A DNA stretch of 64,000 nt from positions 1,612,001 through 1,676,000 of the forward strand of contig JBBPFI010000006.1 of the NCBI GenBank assembly GCA_037974965.1, in the 5' to 3' direction. The number at the start of each line of letters is the position of its first letter. Within the stretch, counting starts at the first letter, position 1. The notes under the pieces were generated by a model. It did no database searches. It was given only the letters and a program-made list of their open reading frames with translations, and had not been told where the DNA came from. This document shows positions 11,278 to 21,889 of the stretch, piece by piece. Made by a program: the position numbers and the translations under genes. Origin of the DNA: Dacryopinax spathularia (lineage: Eukaryota > Basidiomycota > Dacrymycetes > Dacrymycetales > Dacrymycetaceae).

Positions 11278-12427
11278 ATGTCACATCTCCTCCCCGCTGG
11301 CAAGTGGGACGCTCGGTACGTTTGTTTAGTTGCTTGCAAAACTTTTGTCGCCGTCGTCGCTGACCACTCGACCCCCTATCCGTGCAGGTACCTCGGGCCC
11401 GTCCCCCACGACTCTGGCTACTACGCCAAGGCTCTCCTTGGCGGTGCGCTTGCTTGCGGTCTGACGCACGCCGCTATCACCCCGCTCGACGTGACAAAAT
11501 GTAACATGCAGGTGCGTCCGCTCACCATCCGCCACATTTAGGTGCATATATGCTGACTTATGCCTCGCGTTGGCGACGATAAGGTCGACCCAGCAAAATA
11601 CCGCGGTCTTACCTCCGGTCTGCGCACCATCATGGCCGAGCAGGGCTCCGGCGCCATCTGGAAGGGCGTCACCCCCACCCTGATCGGCTACTCGCTCCAG
11701 GGAATGTTCAAGTACGGTCTGTACGAGTACTTCAAGGACGCGTACATGAACCTCGCCGGCGAGGAGGGCACCGCCAAGTACAAGCAGCTTATCTGGCTCG
11801 CTGGGTCCGCCTCGGCGGAGGTGTTCGCGGATATTGCGCTCTGCCCGTTCGAGATGACAAAGGTCAAGATGCAGACGTCGCCCCATGGCACCTTCCCGAC
11901 TCAGTTCGGCACTGCTTGGGCTACCATGCGCGCTCAGTCGGCTACTACTCGCTTCCCCTTCGGCTCCCTCGTCCCGCTCTGGTCTCGTCAGGTGCGTTGC
12001 AATCAAGATTTCTCCGCTGTCCAACCAGATTACTGATGAGGTTGTTTTGTAGATCCCATACACCATGGCCAAGTTCTACTTCTTTGAGCGTATCGTCCAG
12101 GCCTTCTACGAGAACGTCTTCACCGCGCCCAAGTCGTCCTACAGCAAGCAGACCCAGCTCGGCATCACCTTCGCCTCCGGCTACCTGGCCGGTGTGATCT
12201 GCGCGATCGTCTCCCACCCCGCCGACTCCGTCGTCTCCCTCATGGGCAAGGAGTCCAACCGCGGCAAGTCCTTCGGCCAGATCGCCTCCGAAACCGGCAT
12301 CGTCAACCTCTGCACCAAGGGCCTCTCCACCCGTGTGCTCATGATCGGTACCCTCACCGGCTTCCAGTGGTGGATCTACGACTCGTTCAAGACCGCCATG
12401 GGCATGGGCACGACCGGTGGCAAATAG
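11278..12427 (+). CDS. PIC2: Mitochondrial phosphate carrier (SLC25A3/Pic2-like)
   Basis: Imports phosphate (and possibly copper, as known for Pic2/SLC25A3) across the inner mitochondrial membrane. Exons: 11278-11315, 11388-11511, 11584-11991 and 12053-12427. The three carrier repeats each show their signature: ITPLDVTKCNMQ, LCPFEMTKVKMQ and the degenerate SHPADSVVSLMG usual for this family. Other family marks are YSLQGMFKYGLYEYFKD, PLWSRQIPYTMAKF and LTGFQWWIYDSFK. The third exon starts after a plain AAG acceptor (11581-11583), slightly unusual but in frame. The protein starts MSHLLPAGKW and has no cleavable presequence. The high C-ending codon bias fits strong expression. Confidence 0.95.
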
Positions 12428-12989
12428 ACGGGCGCTCGCATCTCCTCACTTCGGGCTAGCGCTTTCCCCCTCGTCACAAAAACTCAGTTCCTCCTTGGTC
12501 TCTGATTTCCCCTTCCCTCCCTCTCTTGCTGTCGTCATGAACCTCTTCCATACTGAACCTAACAATAGTGATCTTATTAGTTCCCTATTTGTTGCGCGGT
12601 TCTTCTGGTTCACACACCCACTCACATTCTGTCGAACTCACCCGTCGTCCCCCTCTCACAACCGATCGTAAATATTAGTGATTAGTGCTGTAGCGAGTTT
12701 TTCTTCGAAATTGCATAGACTTCCCTTGGTTATACTTGCTGTGTGCGGGCTTATGGGAGTGTATGCGTGCATGGGTGCGGCGTGAGCCCAGCCGCGTTGG
12801 GTGTATGCGTCTCCAACGTTGTTTCAAACCGGCGCGTCACCTTCAAAGCAGCGAAAAAGACACGACAACCCGTCTAATTAACCCAACCAAGATAAAATAA
12901 TCGAAAATCCACTCTTCTCCATCCCCGTTCCCCTGTTTCACCCGCCTAACCATCCCTTGCACCCCTACCCACGCCCGCTCCCTACTCAG
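12428..12989. other. Convergent 3' region
   Basis: Between the stops of the phosphate carrier (plus strand) and the PhyH-like gene (minus strand). It contains 3' UTR sequence with AT-rich stretches at 12660-12720 and 12870-12910. No gene was seen. Confidence 0.5.
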
Positions 12990-14284
12990 CTAATCCGACC
13001 TCAACCCCACCGCCCTCCTCGCCCAACTCCCCAAGATCGGCTCCCCATACGGAAACAGCAAGTTCCAGTCCGCCTCCTGTTCTGGTCTGAGGAAGAAGTC
13101 GCATGGGTCTGCGGTCGTGCAGTACCCGCGGGCGAAGGCTTCGGTCTTGCGGGCGCGTTGTTGGGGTGTTAGGTTGGTGAGGGGTTTGTAGCATACGACT
13201 GCGGGAAACCATCAGCAGCCGTTTCCGGCCCGAGAGGTCAGGCAAAAGAGAGCGCATGAAGAAGGGAGATGGAGAGAGGAAGAAGATGGAGAAAGAAGGC
13301 GGGGCACGCACAGATTGCAAACCGCTTCGTTTTCCGCTTTGGCACGCCGCCCAGATGCACAGATCTGCTGTCCCACAGCACAAAATCGCCGGGATCCAAA
13401 CTCGGCTTGACCCACTTACACCCCCTTGCATAGAACCACTCCAGCTCGTTCGGCTGCCAAGTATATAGTTCTCGTTGTCGACATGGCCCGCTGCTAGTGG
13501 AAGACGAAGGTGGGTGCTCGGCAAAGTATTGCTCGAAGAGGTTGGCGCTGCCTTTCAGAAGGGCTAGGCCGCCGTCTTCGGGTCCGTTGGGTAACTGTAG
13601 AGCGCGCCGATGAGTCAGAGGGTATACACTTGGGAGCCGAGACATACTAGGTTGAGTAAGCCCTGGATACAGTGTCGTTGTGGACGAGAGGGGCTTTGAT
13701 CAGAATGCGGCCAGGCCGCACCGCCGCCTTGTACTTCTTCCGATGGTAACGGGACGGACAAGTTGGCACCGTCTGCGCGAACATCAGAAGCAGCAGAAGC
13801 ATATCCTCGATCGTCCGTACCGAAAGATACCGTTAGATCTCTCGTGCCCCATAGTCGCTCGAAGATATCCACAACTCCAGGTTCCGTTTTCGCATCCCAG
13901 ACGAACTGAGCATGTGCCATACTGTATTGCAGGTACAGCCCGCCGTTCTCGTGCCTAGGCAGGTTCTTCGCCTTCCATGTCTTCGGGTTATTGCGTTGAT
14001 AGCCGAGATCAAAGCCTTCCAGCCAGGATTCGGCCTGATGAGCATAATACCCTTGTGCTTTGGCTCGCGGGATGACGCCTTTGATGACTGCGTACTAATG
14101 GAAGACGTAAGCGGCAAGACCTAAGGGTCTGATTAAGGTGGAAGTGGAGGGAACGTACACCGTCCCGGAGGAGGTCTTTCATCCACTGAGGGTCGTCTGC
14201 CCGTCCGGCGTTGATTTCTGGACTTGGCATCGGCCCTCCAGAAGGTTTAGCCTCGTTAGATTTGGGATCGTGGTAGATCACCAT
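12990..14284 (-). CDS. Phytanoyl-CoA dioxygenase-like protein (PhyH-A)
   Basis: A predicted Fe(II)/2-oxoglutarate-dependent oxygenase. The start at 14284 gives MVIYHDPKSNEAKP, then DDPQWMKDLLRDG. Exon 2 has KGVIPRAKAQGYYAHQAESW and MAHAQFVWDAKTEPGVVDIF. Exon 3 carries the metal-binding HxD in AAWPHSDQS; exon 4 has the distal histidine in LWDSRSVHLGG and the arginine in KTKRFAI. The last exon reads VCYKPLTNLTPQQRARKTEA, then YCTTADPCDFF, and ends ILGSWARRAVGLRSD at 12990. Five exons match the intron positions of the tandem pair at 36-39 kb, so it is an older dispersed paralogue. A TATA-like TATATA lies near 14415. The substrate is unknown. Confidence 0.88.
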
Positions 14285-15000
14285 GTTGGATCCTCGAGTC
14301 TGAGACAGTTTTGTTCAGCCAGCAAGACGAGGGAACTAGCCAGGAGTTGAGGACAGAGTAGATCGGAAAGCAGGGAGACGCGAAAAGTCAGAGAGGCAAG
14401 GCTTGGCCAGGTGCATATATACCAGCCGTACGCCGCCAACAGGCCGCACTTTTGACAATGTTCACATGATGACGCAGATGCGACATGAAAGCGGCCCCGT
14501 CCCTGAAGTCCAGAATAGGCTGCGTTCGGTTCGCACGCTGGCATGAGGTCAACAACGCGAAACGCCTGTTATCGCCACATCGATGATTTTAGCCGAAAGT
14601 TGCAAGGGGTCGCCGCAGTAACTCATGGACTCGGGCAGCAAGAGCCGTTGACGATATCAGAATGTTGGCAGCTTTGGACATATAAACCGTCTCGGGAAAA
14701 TCAGTCGGAGGCAAGAGCCGGGTCAGTGATTCGCATACCCACGAGCAGACTGCGGGGTCGGCGGACCCTATCAGACGCCCGGCAGGGGCATTCCGCGGTG
14801 TGAGCACACTCGTGATGACCAGCATGGTGACCGCGTCCCCCTTCAGTCCCTCCAACGTTTCCCAGAGCTCCTCCTTCGGACGTTTTAGGAAGGATCGATT
14901 TGTAGTTGCTCACGAGGTTAGCCCGTCTCGCTTCGCTCATCGTTCCTCCATGTGATTTTTCTGCCGGTTTCCCTTTTTATTTAGCAATTCCACTTAAGTC
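14285..15000. other. Intergenic upstream of PhyH-A
   Basis: The promoter of PhyH-A lies at its left end. A minus-strand open frame of 88 residues (14589-14855) looks protein-like but has no family I recognise and no clear start or splice context, so it is not called. Confidence 0.4.
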
Positions 15001-15003
15001 ATT

Positions 15004-15240
15004 AAGTATGCAAGGTAAGTTAGCTAACCATCCAATTGTAATGCAAATCTTCCTTTTAGGTAGATTATTTCTTTCAGGTCCATGCTTGCACACCTCCGCT
15101 GCGCTCCGGTGGCGCATGGTGGTATTTGTCAAGTATGCAAAGTCAGCTAAGGGAGCAAGCATAGTGATAGATTATTCTTTAGGTAGCTTATGTCTCCCAG
15201 GCTCATGCATGCACACCTATGCTATGCTGTGCTCATGGAA
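15004..15240. repeat. Diverged tandem duplication, about 127 bp period
   Basis: Two copies share AAGTATGCAA, AGCTAA, TAGATTATT, TTTAGGTAG, CATGC and GCACACCT in the same order. The first begins at 15004 and the second at 15131. Many differences between them suggest an old event. It lies in an AT-rich gene-poor tract. Confidence 0.6.
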
Positions 15241-15500
15241 AATCCCCTACCCTTGGATACATGGCGTAAATAACTGCCTGTTCATGGTAGTTTATCTTAA
15301 GTAATTTCCTCTTTCATGACTCTTCCTCCTTCTGATAATCGACTTCTTGCATCAGAAAATCCTCCACTCCATGATAAGGGGATTTCCATTCTGATGGAAC
15401 CTCATTTTCCTTTGATTATCTGCATCCACTGTGTCTTGCGACTTTTCCTTCTCTTCCCTTAATCCACCTATCTGCCAATAAGCCCCCTTTCCCCAATTCA

Positions 15501-15578
15501 CCCGTCTCCTGTCTCCCGTCTCCCGTCTCCCATCTCCCGTCTCCCGTCTCCCATCTCCCATCTCCAGTCTCCCGTCTC
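15501..15578. repeat. 7-bp minisatellite (CCCGTCT)n
   Basis: About 11 tandem units of CCCGTCT, with CCCATCT, CCTGTCT and CCAGTCT variants. The strand is strongly pyrimidine-biased. Confidence 0.9.
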
Positions 15579-15732
15579 TCATACCTGACTCACAGACTTC
15601 AAGGAGAAGGAGGATGTCAAGGGCCAACTTAAGATGGTATCCCAAGCAAGTGGGTTTGACCTCTGCACTCGCTGGCACTCCATTTCTGTTCCCAAATTCC
15701 TGTCCCAAATCACTTAGTATCCTCTGACCTAC

Positions 15733-16168
15733 CACAATTGCATGATTTCATTCTAATGTATTTAGTTTGCACAATATTTTGTGTGCTTATTTAACTGTAT
15801 ATTACGTGTTTTCTAATCTATTTCGCAATTTGCGCCAAACCCCTACTAATAAGTCCATAATTAAGTCCCCCCCAGGACCCTAACCTGATTTCTCAGCCTG
15901 TCTCTAGCCCGGATGCCGCGCCGGGCATTTTTGCTTCCGCGCCACGTGCATCACAATTGCATGATTTCATTGGTGTTTAGTTTGCACAATATTTTGTGTA
16001 CTTATTTAACTGTATATTATGTGTTTTCTAATTTATTTTGCAATTTGCGCAAACATTTTACCAATAAGTGTATCATTAAGTCCCCCCAGGACCCTAACCC
16101 CTTTTTTCTGCCTGGTCCCTAGCCCGGATGCCGCGCCGGGCGTTTTTGCTTCCGCTGCCACGTGGCGC
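15733..16168. repeat. Tandem duplication of a 219 bp AT-rich unit
   Basis: Unit 1 (15733-15951) and unit 2 (15952-16168) share blocks such as GCATGATTTCATT, TTTAGTTTGCACAATATTTT, AGTCCCCCCAGGACCCTAAC and CCCGGATGCCGCGCCGGGC (a GC-rich hairpin) and end at GCCACGTG. Identity is high but not complete. Position and composition suggest remains of a mobile element, but no coding part is present and the class is unknown. Confidence 0.75.
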
Positions 16169-17100
16169 CAGAACGTGGCAGCCACGCGCGGTTTCTGCAT
16201 CGCTTTTGGCCGCTTTTCTTTAACTTGTAGATGTCAGCGCATGACATGCGTATTACTTCATGTCATACAGTATGGTACTTGTACACGGAGTCCATGGTGA
16301 CGTCGGCCTGGAGTAAGAAGCTTCTCCGTAAGATCGGCCTTTAGCCCCGTATCTGGTTTGACTCGCGCTAATTGTCTGTGTACAAACACACAACTGACGG
16401 TGGTTGGTAGGTTTGATGTGGAGGGTCGAACATATTCACTAGCATAGTGCTCAGACGAATCAAAGCGGAATTGGCAGAGTGCCCTGCGCAAAGCAATTCA
16501 GCCGCTGATGGTCCGGAAAAGTGCGCCAGCTCATCTGGTTGATCGCCAATATTCGCGCTACTTCATCCTATCCTTGACCAAATCAAAATCGCTGTCGACA
16601 ATGAGAAGGGTCGATTATCTGGTGGAGCTGCGAGGCTTTCCCGCTCCTTCATGATAGTACTCAGACGGTCTTCTTATATATGCGGGCCGTTGTTCCGCGA
16701 TAGTCGACCGGGATGTTGACGCCATGAACGAGCTATCGCCATCAGAGAACATTCCTGGTAAGTGCGGCAATTGTGCGCGGCGTACACTGCCGGGTTGCAC
16801 TTTCGAAACCCCAAACAATTGAAGAGACTCTTTGTAACTGGCGGCTCGGGACCCCATTCCGTAAGTTACTGACGATAGAACCGCTGAAGGTATGCACCGG
16901 CAAGTCTGTCCCGGAGACGACAAACCGAGCTCGGTAGCAACCCTTTGCCTCGCCGACTGCCAAAGTAAGAACTTACATCAGCAAAGTGGGGATCGGGCCG
17001 CCTAAGAAGTACGGAAGCCTTTTGCGGACAGCCTCGTGCGTCTGCATCCGCCAGCGATCCTCGGCGATAAGGGAGGACCCTTTTTGGAAATCCAGACGAT
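16169..17100. other. Gene-free spacer left of the integrase element
   Basis: Only short frames without recognisable protein patterns. No repeat structure beyond the tandem units before it. Confidence 0.45.
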
Positions 17101-17321
17101 GCCTCCGTTAGATTGTAACTCAGCCTGCACAGCCGCTGCATACACATGCCGATCATCTGCCAGCGCATACTCTGCTCCTGCTCGTTGTCACTCCTCTCTC
17201 ACCACCACTGTCGACAATACCCTTGATCCCCTCTCTGCTCATACCCTTTCAGTATCAGTATCAGTCTCTGCTCTCACTTACCTTCCGTCTGCCCTCTCAG
17301 CCTCGGTTTCTCTCTCTGCTC

Positions 17322-19364
17322 ATGGATCCTTCGCGCCTCGTTCTTGCCACTCAACTCCTTCCCAACATCGATCCCGACATCCCTCCTCCAGTGCCTGGTA
17401 CACTGGAGACGATCCACCCCAATGACAAGCGCTACTGGACACTGGGTGTCCAACTGGACATGGACCTCATGGATCAGACACTGGATGTCTGTTATCACTT
17501 GCGCACACCCCAACAGATCATGACGCAGGGACGTCCGCAGTTTGGTGAGTCACGTCTGCTTCAGTCTCTGTACACCTTGCTGACGCTGTACAGTGTGCTG
17601 CTATCATGGCAACTGGGTGGACTGTGGCTACGCAGGTGCGCACTGTAACCCCAGATGGGCAAACAGAATCAGTTGCTGACGCTGTTCACAGAATTTGATT
17701 ACGAACGCCATCGTCGGCGTGCTCAATCCCACCCTCTGCGATTCCCCGATCAGAAGATACTCTTTCCCCCCGGCGAACAACCTCGGTGGCTGCCTCCTGG
17801 CCAGGTCATTGCGGAATGGGGTCAGATAAACCCCCAGCGCTTGCCTCGTGTGCGTGGACAGCGCACCCCGCAGACCCAGCAGACCCATCTGTACCAGCCA
17901 AGCCAGCCGTACCAGCCGACCCAGCCGACCCAGCCGTACCAGCCGATCGCACAGTACCATCCGACCGCGCCAACTCAGCCGTACCAGCTGACCCCGCCGT
18001 ACCTGCCCTACCAGCCCTACCAGCCCTACCAGCCCTCCCAGCCTTACCCGTTTGCGAGCACACTGCCTCAGTATCAGGCGCTGCCTCCAATGCTCCTGGG
18101 CAATGTCGCCCCCTCGATCTCCCCCCATGCTCTGCAGTGGCCAACGCTGCCCACAACCCAACAGCTCCAGCTGTACCAGACGCAGCAGCCTCAGCAGCAG
18201 CTCCAGCTTCCGCCGTTACAGCAACCTCTGACGCCGACGCAGATCCAGCAGCTGCAGCTGCAGACTCAGCAGCTGCAGATCCATTCGCAGCCCCAGACGC
18301 ACTCCCAGACGCAGCCCCAGACGCAGCTGGAGACCCCACTGCGCCAGCGGGCCCAGGGTGCAGACGACGACCCGGACGTGAACAGGCTCACGCCGGGATT
18401 CATCAACGAGTTGCTGGCTCCGAACTTGGTCACTCCGAAGCGGAAGACACCTCCTCGCCAGGCACAGCAAATCGATGACTGGCTGTTCACACCGACCCCT
18501 GCCCAGGGAACGCACCTGGGTGGACCAAGACCACCTCCCCGCACACCTCGTTCTCGGACGAACGCCCTGGGAAAGCCCACGCCGCCTCAGCTGCCTCAGC
18601 AAACAAGGCCGCATCGTGTGCCGCCCGCTCAGCTGCCCCGGGTACCCTCACCCACGCCGAATCAGCCCATTCAGGCCCAGGTAAGTCTGACTCGCTGCTT
18701 GCCTCAGCTGTTGCTGATGCTGTTGCAGTCATTGGTGCCGCTGCCCACGTCAAAGGTCGATGACGAGAACTATGCGAACGAGGACTGGGAGAGGCGGGAG
18801 CAACGACTGCTCGCCTGGTTGGCAGATCCGGAGGGGTCCCAGTATCTGCCCATGTTCGTGCGAGAGGTGATCGAGGACACCAACGCTGTGGGGGGGGATT
18901 TAGAGGAGTGGCTCATGGCTCAGCTGGGAGACGTGGTGCGTCTGATTCATTCTCTGAATCGTCAGCCGTTTCTGATTCTGCAGCAGGGAAGACTGCCTGT
19001 GAAGCAGGCACGTATGCGTCCGAAGTTCATTCCGACCAAGGCAACGCGGATGGACGACATGATCCATTACATCAACAACCCCCCCAGCTCGTACGTCGAG
19101 GACTATCGCGGCGCGCATATGGCTTTCCTGCGCGATATGCTCAAGATCAAGGCGTTGCAGACTCAGCACCCCAATGTCGACTGGATGAAAATGTCCAAGG
19201 AGGTCGAACGGGCTCGGAAGCGTTGGGCAGCAGGGAAGGATGCATACAAGATGGACAGCTCACGCCAGGACCCAAGTGTAGTGGCAGCATGTCGCGAGGA
19301 GATGCAGTGTTCATACCAGCGGCGGTCATCCACTGCTCCAGCGGCATCAGGCAGTTCTGCGTGA
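17322..19364 (+). CDS. Element gene A: Gln/Pro-rich protein of unknown function
   Basis: It starts MDPSRLVLATQLLPNIDPD at 17322. A small exon at about 17595-17634 gives VCCYHGNWVDCGYA, with two introns around it, and joins in frame to EFDYERHRRRAQSHPLRFPD. A long low-complexity region follows: YQP/TQP repeats at about 17890-18060, then runs of QLQ, QTH and QPQ to about 18330. A short intron at about 18681-18728 precedes the conserved-looking acidic and helical C-terminal part (WERREQRLLAWLADPEGSQY, MRPKFIPTKATRMDDMIHYI, RARKRWAAGKDAYKMD). No known domain was recognised. It may be an accessory or DNA-binding protein of the element; that is inference from position only. Confidence 0.6.
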
Positions 19365-19657
19365 TGATCCACACTTGTAGCAGGAACTGTTGTAGTAAAT
19401 GCAGTGTCTGTGTCTGCGTCACGTCCTGACCCATGTGTGCTGTCTGAGTGTGCGACAACTGTGTCAGAGTCAGAGTCTGCTGCAGTGTCGTCAGAGTCTC
19501 ATGCAGACAATGAGGCACATCCAACCAGTGATGCAGTCTCATTGAGTGAGTTATCACGGCGCGAGCGAGCATCTGATGCTGAGCAAGCAGTAGGTGACAG
19601 TGCTCACTCAGAATCAGAGGCAACAGATACGAGGCACAACAACGTTTATTGTATGGA

Positions 19658-21889
19658 TCATGACACAACAGTTACAGTGATAGCAGGCAATTCATGTGGA
19701 TCGCCCTCCGAGGAAAACATATCATCGTCTGGCTCAGAGCCCGCCGTTGCCATACGTGCTGCATCGGCCAAGTCATATGCACCATGTGCACCCACCCAAG
19801 CAGGGCCACGAGCAGCTTGTCCGGGCAGGACATCAACATATTCATGCTGGATGGTTGCCTCCCGCATTTTGTTCAGGCCGGTTGCAGCTTCAAGGTCGTT
19901 AACGTCAGATTCAGGCATGTGTTGCAATGCATCCAGTAATGCACCATAGACCTGCCAAAAGGTTTCGCGAGTGATAGGGGGTCGGTGTAAACCTGCGGTC
20001 CATGGGGCTCAGCTTCAGCATGCACCAGTTCCTCGAGTCTGCGGCTGACCATCATACAGGCCCTCGACATGCTTCTGAAACTCCGGCGGGATGAGCTGAA
20101 AGACTTCATGATCCGGGGGGGCAAATATCTGGGCTGCCTGAGTGAGCTGCTCAGGTGAGACTGCAATCTGTTTGCGGACAGGTATCAGCATGGCCGTCAG
20201 ATCCAGAACCTGGAACTGACCTTATAGTCACAGAATGGTCCATAGTCTTCCGGATGTTCCATAAGCATGCATGGGATTTCAGCCGGCATGCGCTTCTTGC
20301 GGTCCTTTTGGGGCTTGCTGTGGTTGTGAATGCGTGCAAATCAATCAAGGTCTTGTTGGAGCATGGGCACAGCAAGCCAGCGGAATAACAGCCTGAAGAA
20401 ATATTAGTATCAGGCCATGTCACCACAGATTCAGGACTTACAGTTCCAGCTGATCATGCGGGTCATACCAACCCTCAATCAGTCCCTCCTGGAACAGTGT
20501 CTCCCACCCATCAGACCACTGTCGTCGAAGTTTGGACCAAAAGATCTCGGGCTTGATATTCATGTGCCCGCGCATCCAACGGTGTTGTAGCGTCCCTTCA
20601 AGCGTGGGATCCAGAGTGCGTCGCAGTGTTGTTTGGGCATTCGCAACCCCGTGATTCTCAGAGCCAGGATCACTCTGTGTCAGGAGCGGAATGCCTGGAT
20701 ACTGGTCAGCGATACTCAGCAACTGAGACAGAGACGGCTGACCTCCTTGCTGCCTAGCTGCTTGAAGAAAGAAACTGGCAATGAGTCGTGGATTGGAATT
20801 CGTCCACCAGCAACGCAGCCAGAGCACTGCATTGGAAAAGTTCTCCATGCCGACATGGAGAAACAGGCCAAACCGGCGCCATTTGTCATGCTGATCCATC
20901 GACCAGACCTCATGCAGCCCAGTTGTCCAATGGATCTGGCGCACCAGCCGATTTGCGCGACGTTGCTGATTCCCCACAGGATCAGCCAGGCGCAGATATT
21001 GCTGAATCAGTTCGCTGGCATGATGGATCAGCCCTTTCAGTCACAGAGAATGAACATGACCATACCGTGACACCAATACACTGTCCTCACGCAGATGGTC
21101 CCGCATAGACTTTGCCCCCAAGCGGTTGTTAGAATGGACGCGCGCCTTCTCCACATAAGGGGCAATCGTTTCGAGCGTGTGACCCTGCTGCTTGACTGAC
21201 AGCAAACCCATTCCCGCCGTCGACGCTGAATGGTCTTGGTCCTGAGGAAACATGTCATCAAACAGACGCTCATAGTACGGGAACAGTGAACAACACATAC
21301 GACAATGTCCAGCCATGGCTCGCCAAATCAAGCTCCTGTGAGATGGCTGCCAAAATCTTCTTGTCGCCGAACCCCAGAGTATGGTATTTGACCACCAGGG
21401 GTTGCAGTATGTCATCAGGCACTGTGTCTGCGTCAATTGACAGTTCATTGTCACCCAGATTGAGAGCTGACCTGCCTGATAATGCTGATTTATCTGCCTT
21501 GTTGGCAGATCGCTCATCGGTGGTGTGGGCAACAGTCCACCCTGATTGCGACCACGTCGCCAGGACTGAATGAGCAGGGCTGGGGGCGGCGCTCACCACT
21601 GTGGCCTCTGATTGGACACTGGGCTCTGTGATGCCTCCGTGTGAGGCGTCACAGAGGCAGGCAGCTGTTGACTTCGCTGTGGCTCTCCTCCGCACCAATC
21701 GGAATGCCCCGGCTGTGCCTGTTGAGGGGTGCAGACTCCACTGAACAACCTGTCCAGCGGAGGCCTCTGGGCATGCTCCGCAGAGGACATAGACTGGTTC
21801 TGTCTCAGTAGCAGTCTTCCATATGCACGCACCTGCTGTCCATTGGTCAGTACTACGGTACCCTGATCACCCACTAATATCATACGCAC
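19658..21889 (-). CDS. Element gene B: DDE integrase core protein
   Basis: A transposase-type enzyme expected to cut and join the element's ends. The catalytic core reads WSMDQHDKWRRFGLFLHVGM, then WWTNSNPRLIASFFLQAAR, LLTQSDPGSENHGVANAQT and LQHRWMRGHMNIKPEIFW. These supply D (MDQHD), D (QSD) and E (KPE). The pattern is that of the integrase-core proteins common in Agaricomycetes and sometimes annotated only as integrase catalytic core. Upstream is a helix-turn-helix-like region (ILQPLVVKYHTLGFGDKKIL). Downstream IFAPPDHEVFQLIPPEFQKH leads through an intron to PITRETFWQVYGALLDALQH and a tail ending at 19658. The N-terminal exon limits near 21,600-21,889 are uncertain. Confidence 0.75.

Noticed and set aside
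14589-14940. Minus-strand open frames resembling a small protein
   Set aside because: Two different frames without a clear splice between them, and no family recognised.
17806-18478. Long Ala/Pro-rich frames on both strands over gene A
   Set aside because: Shadows created by the CAG/CCG-rich repeats of gene A in other frames.
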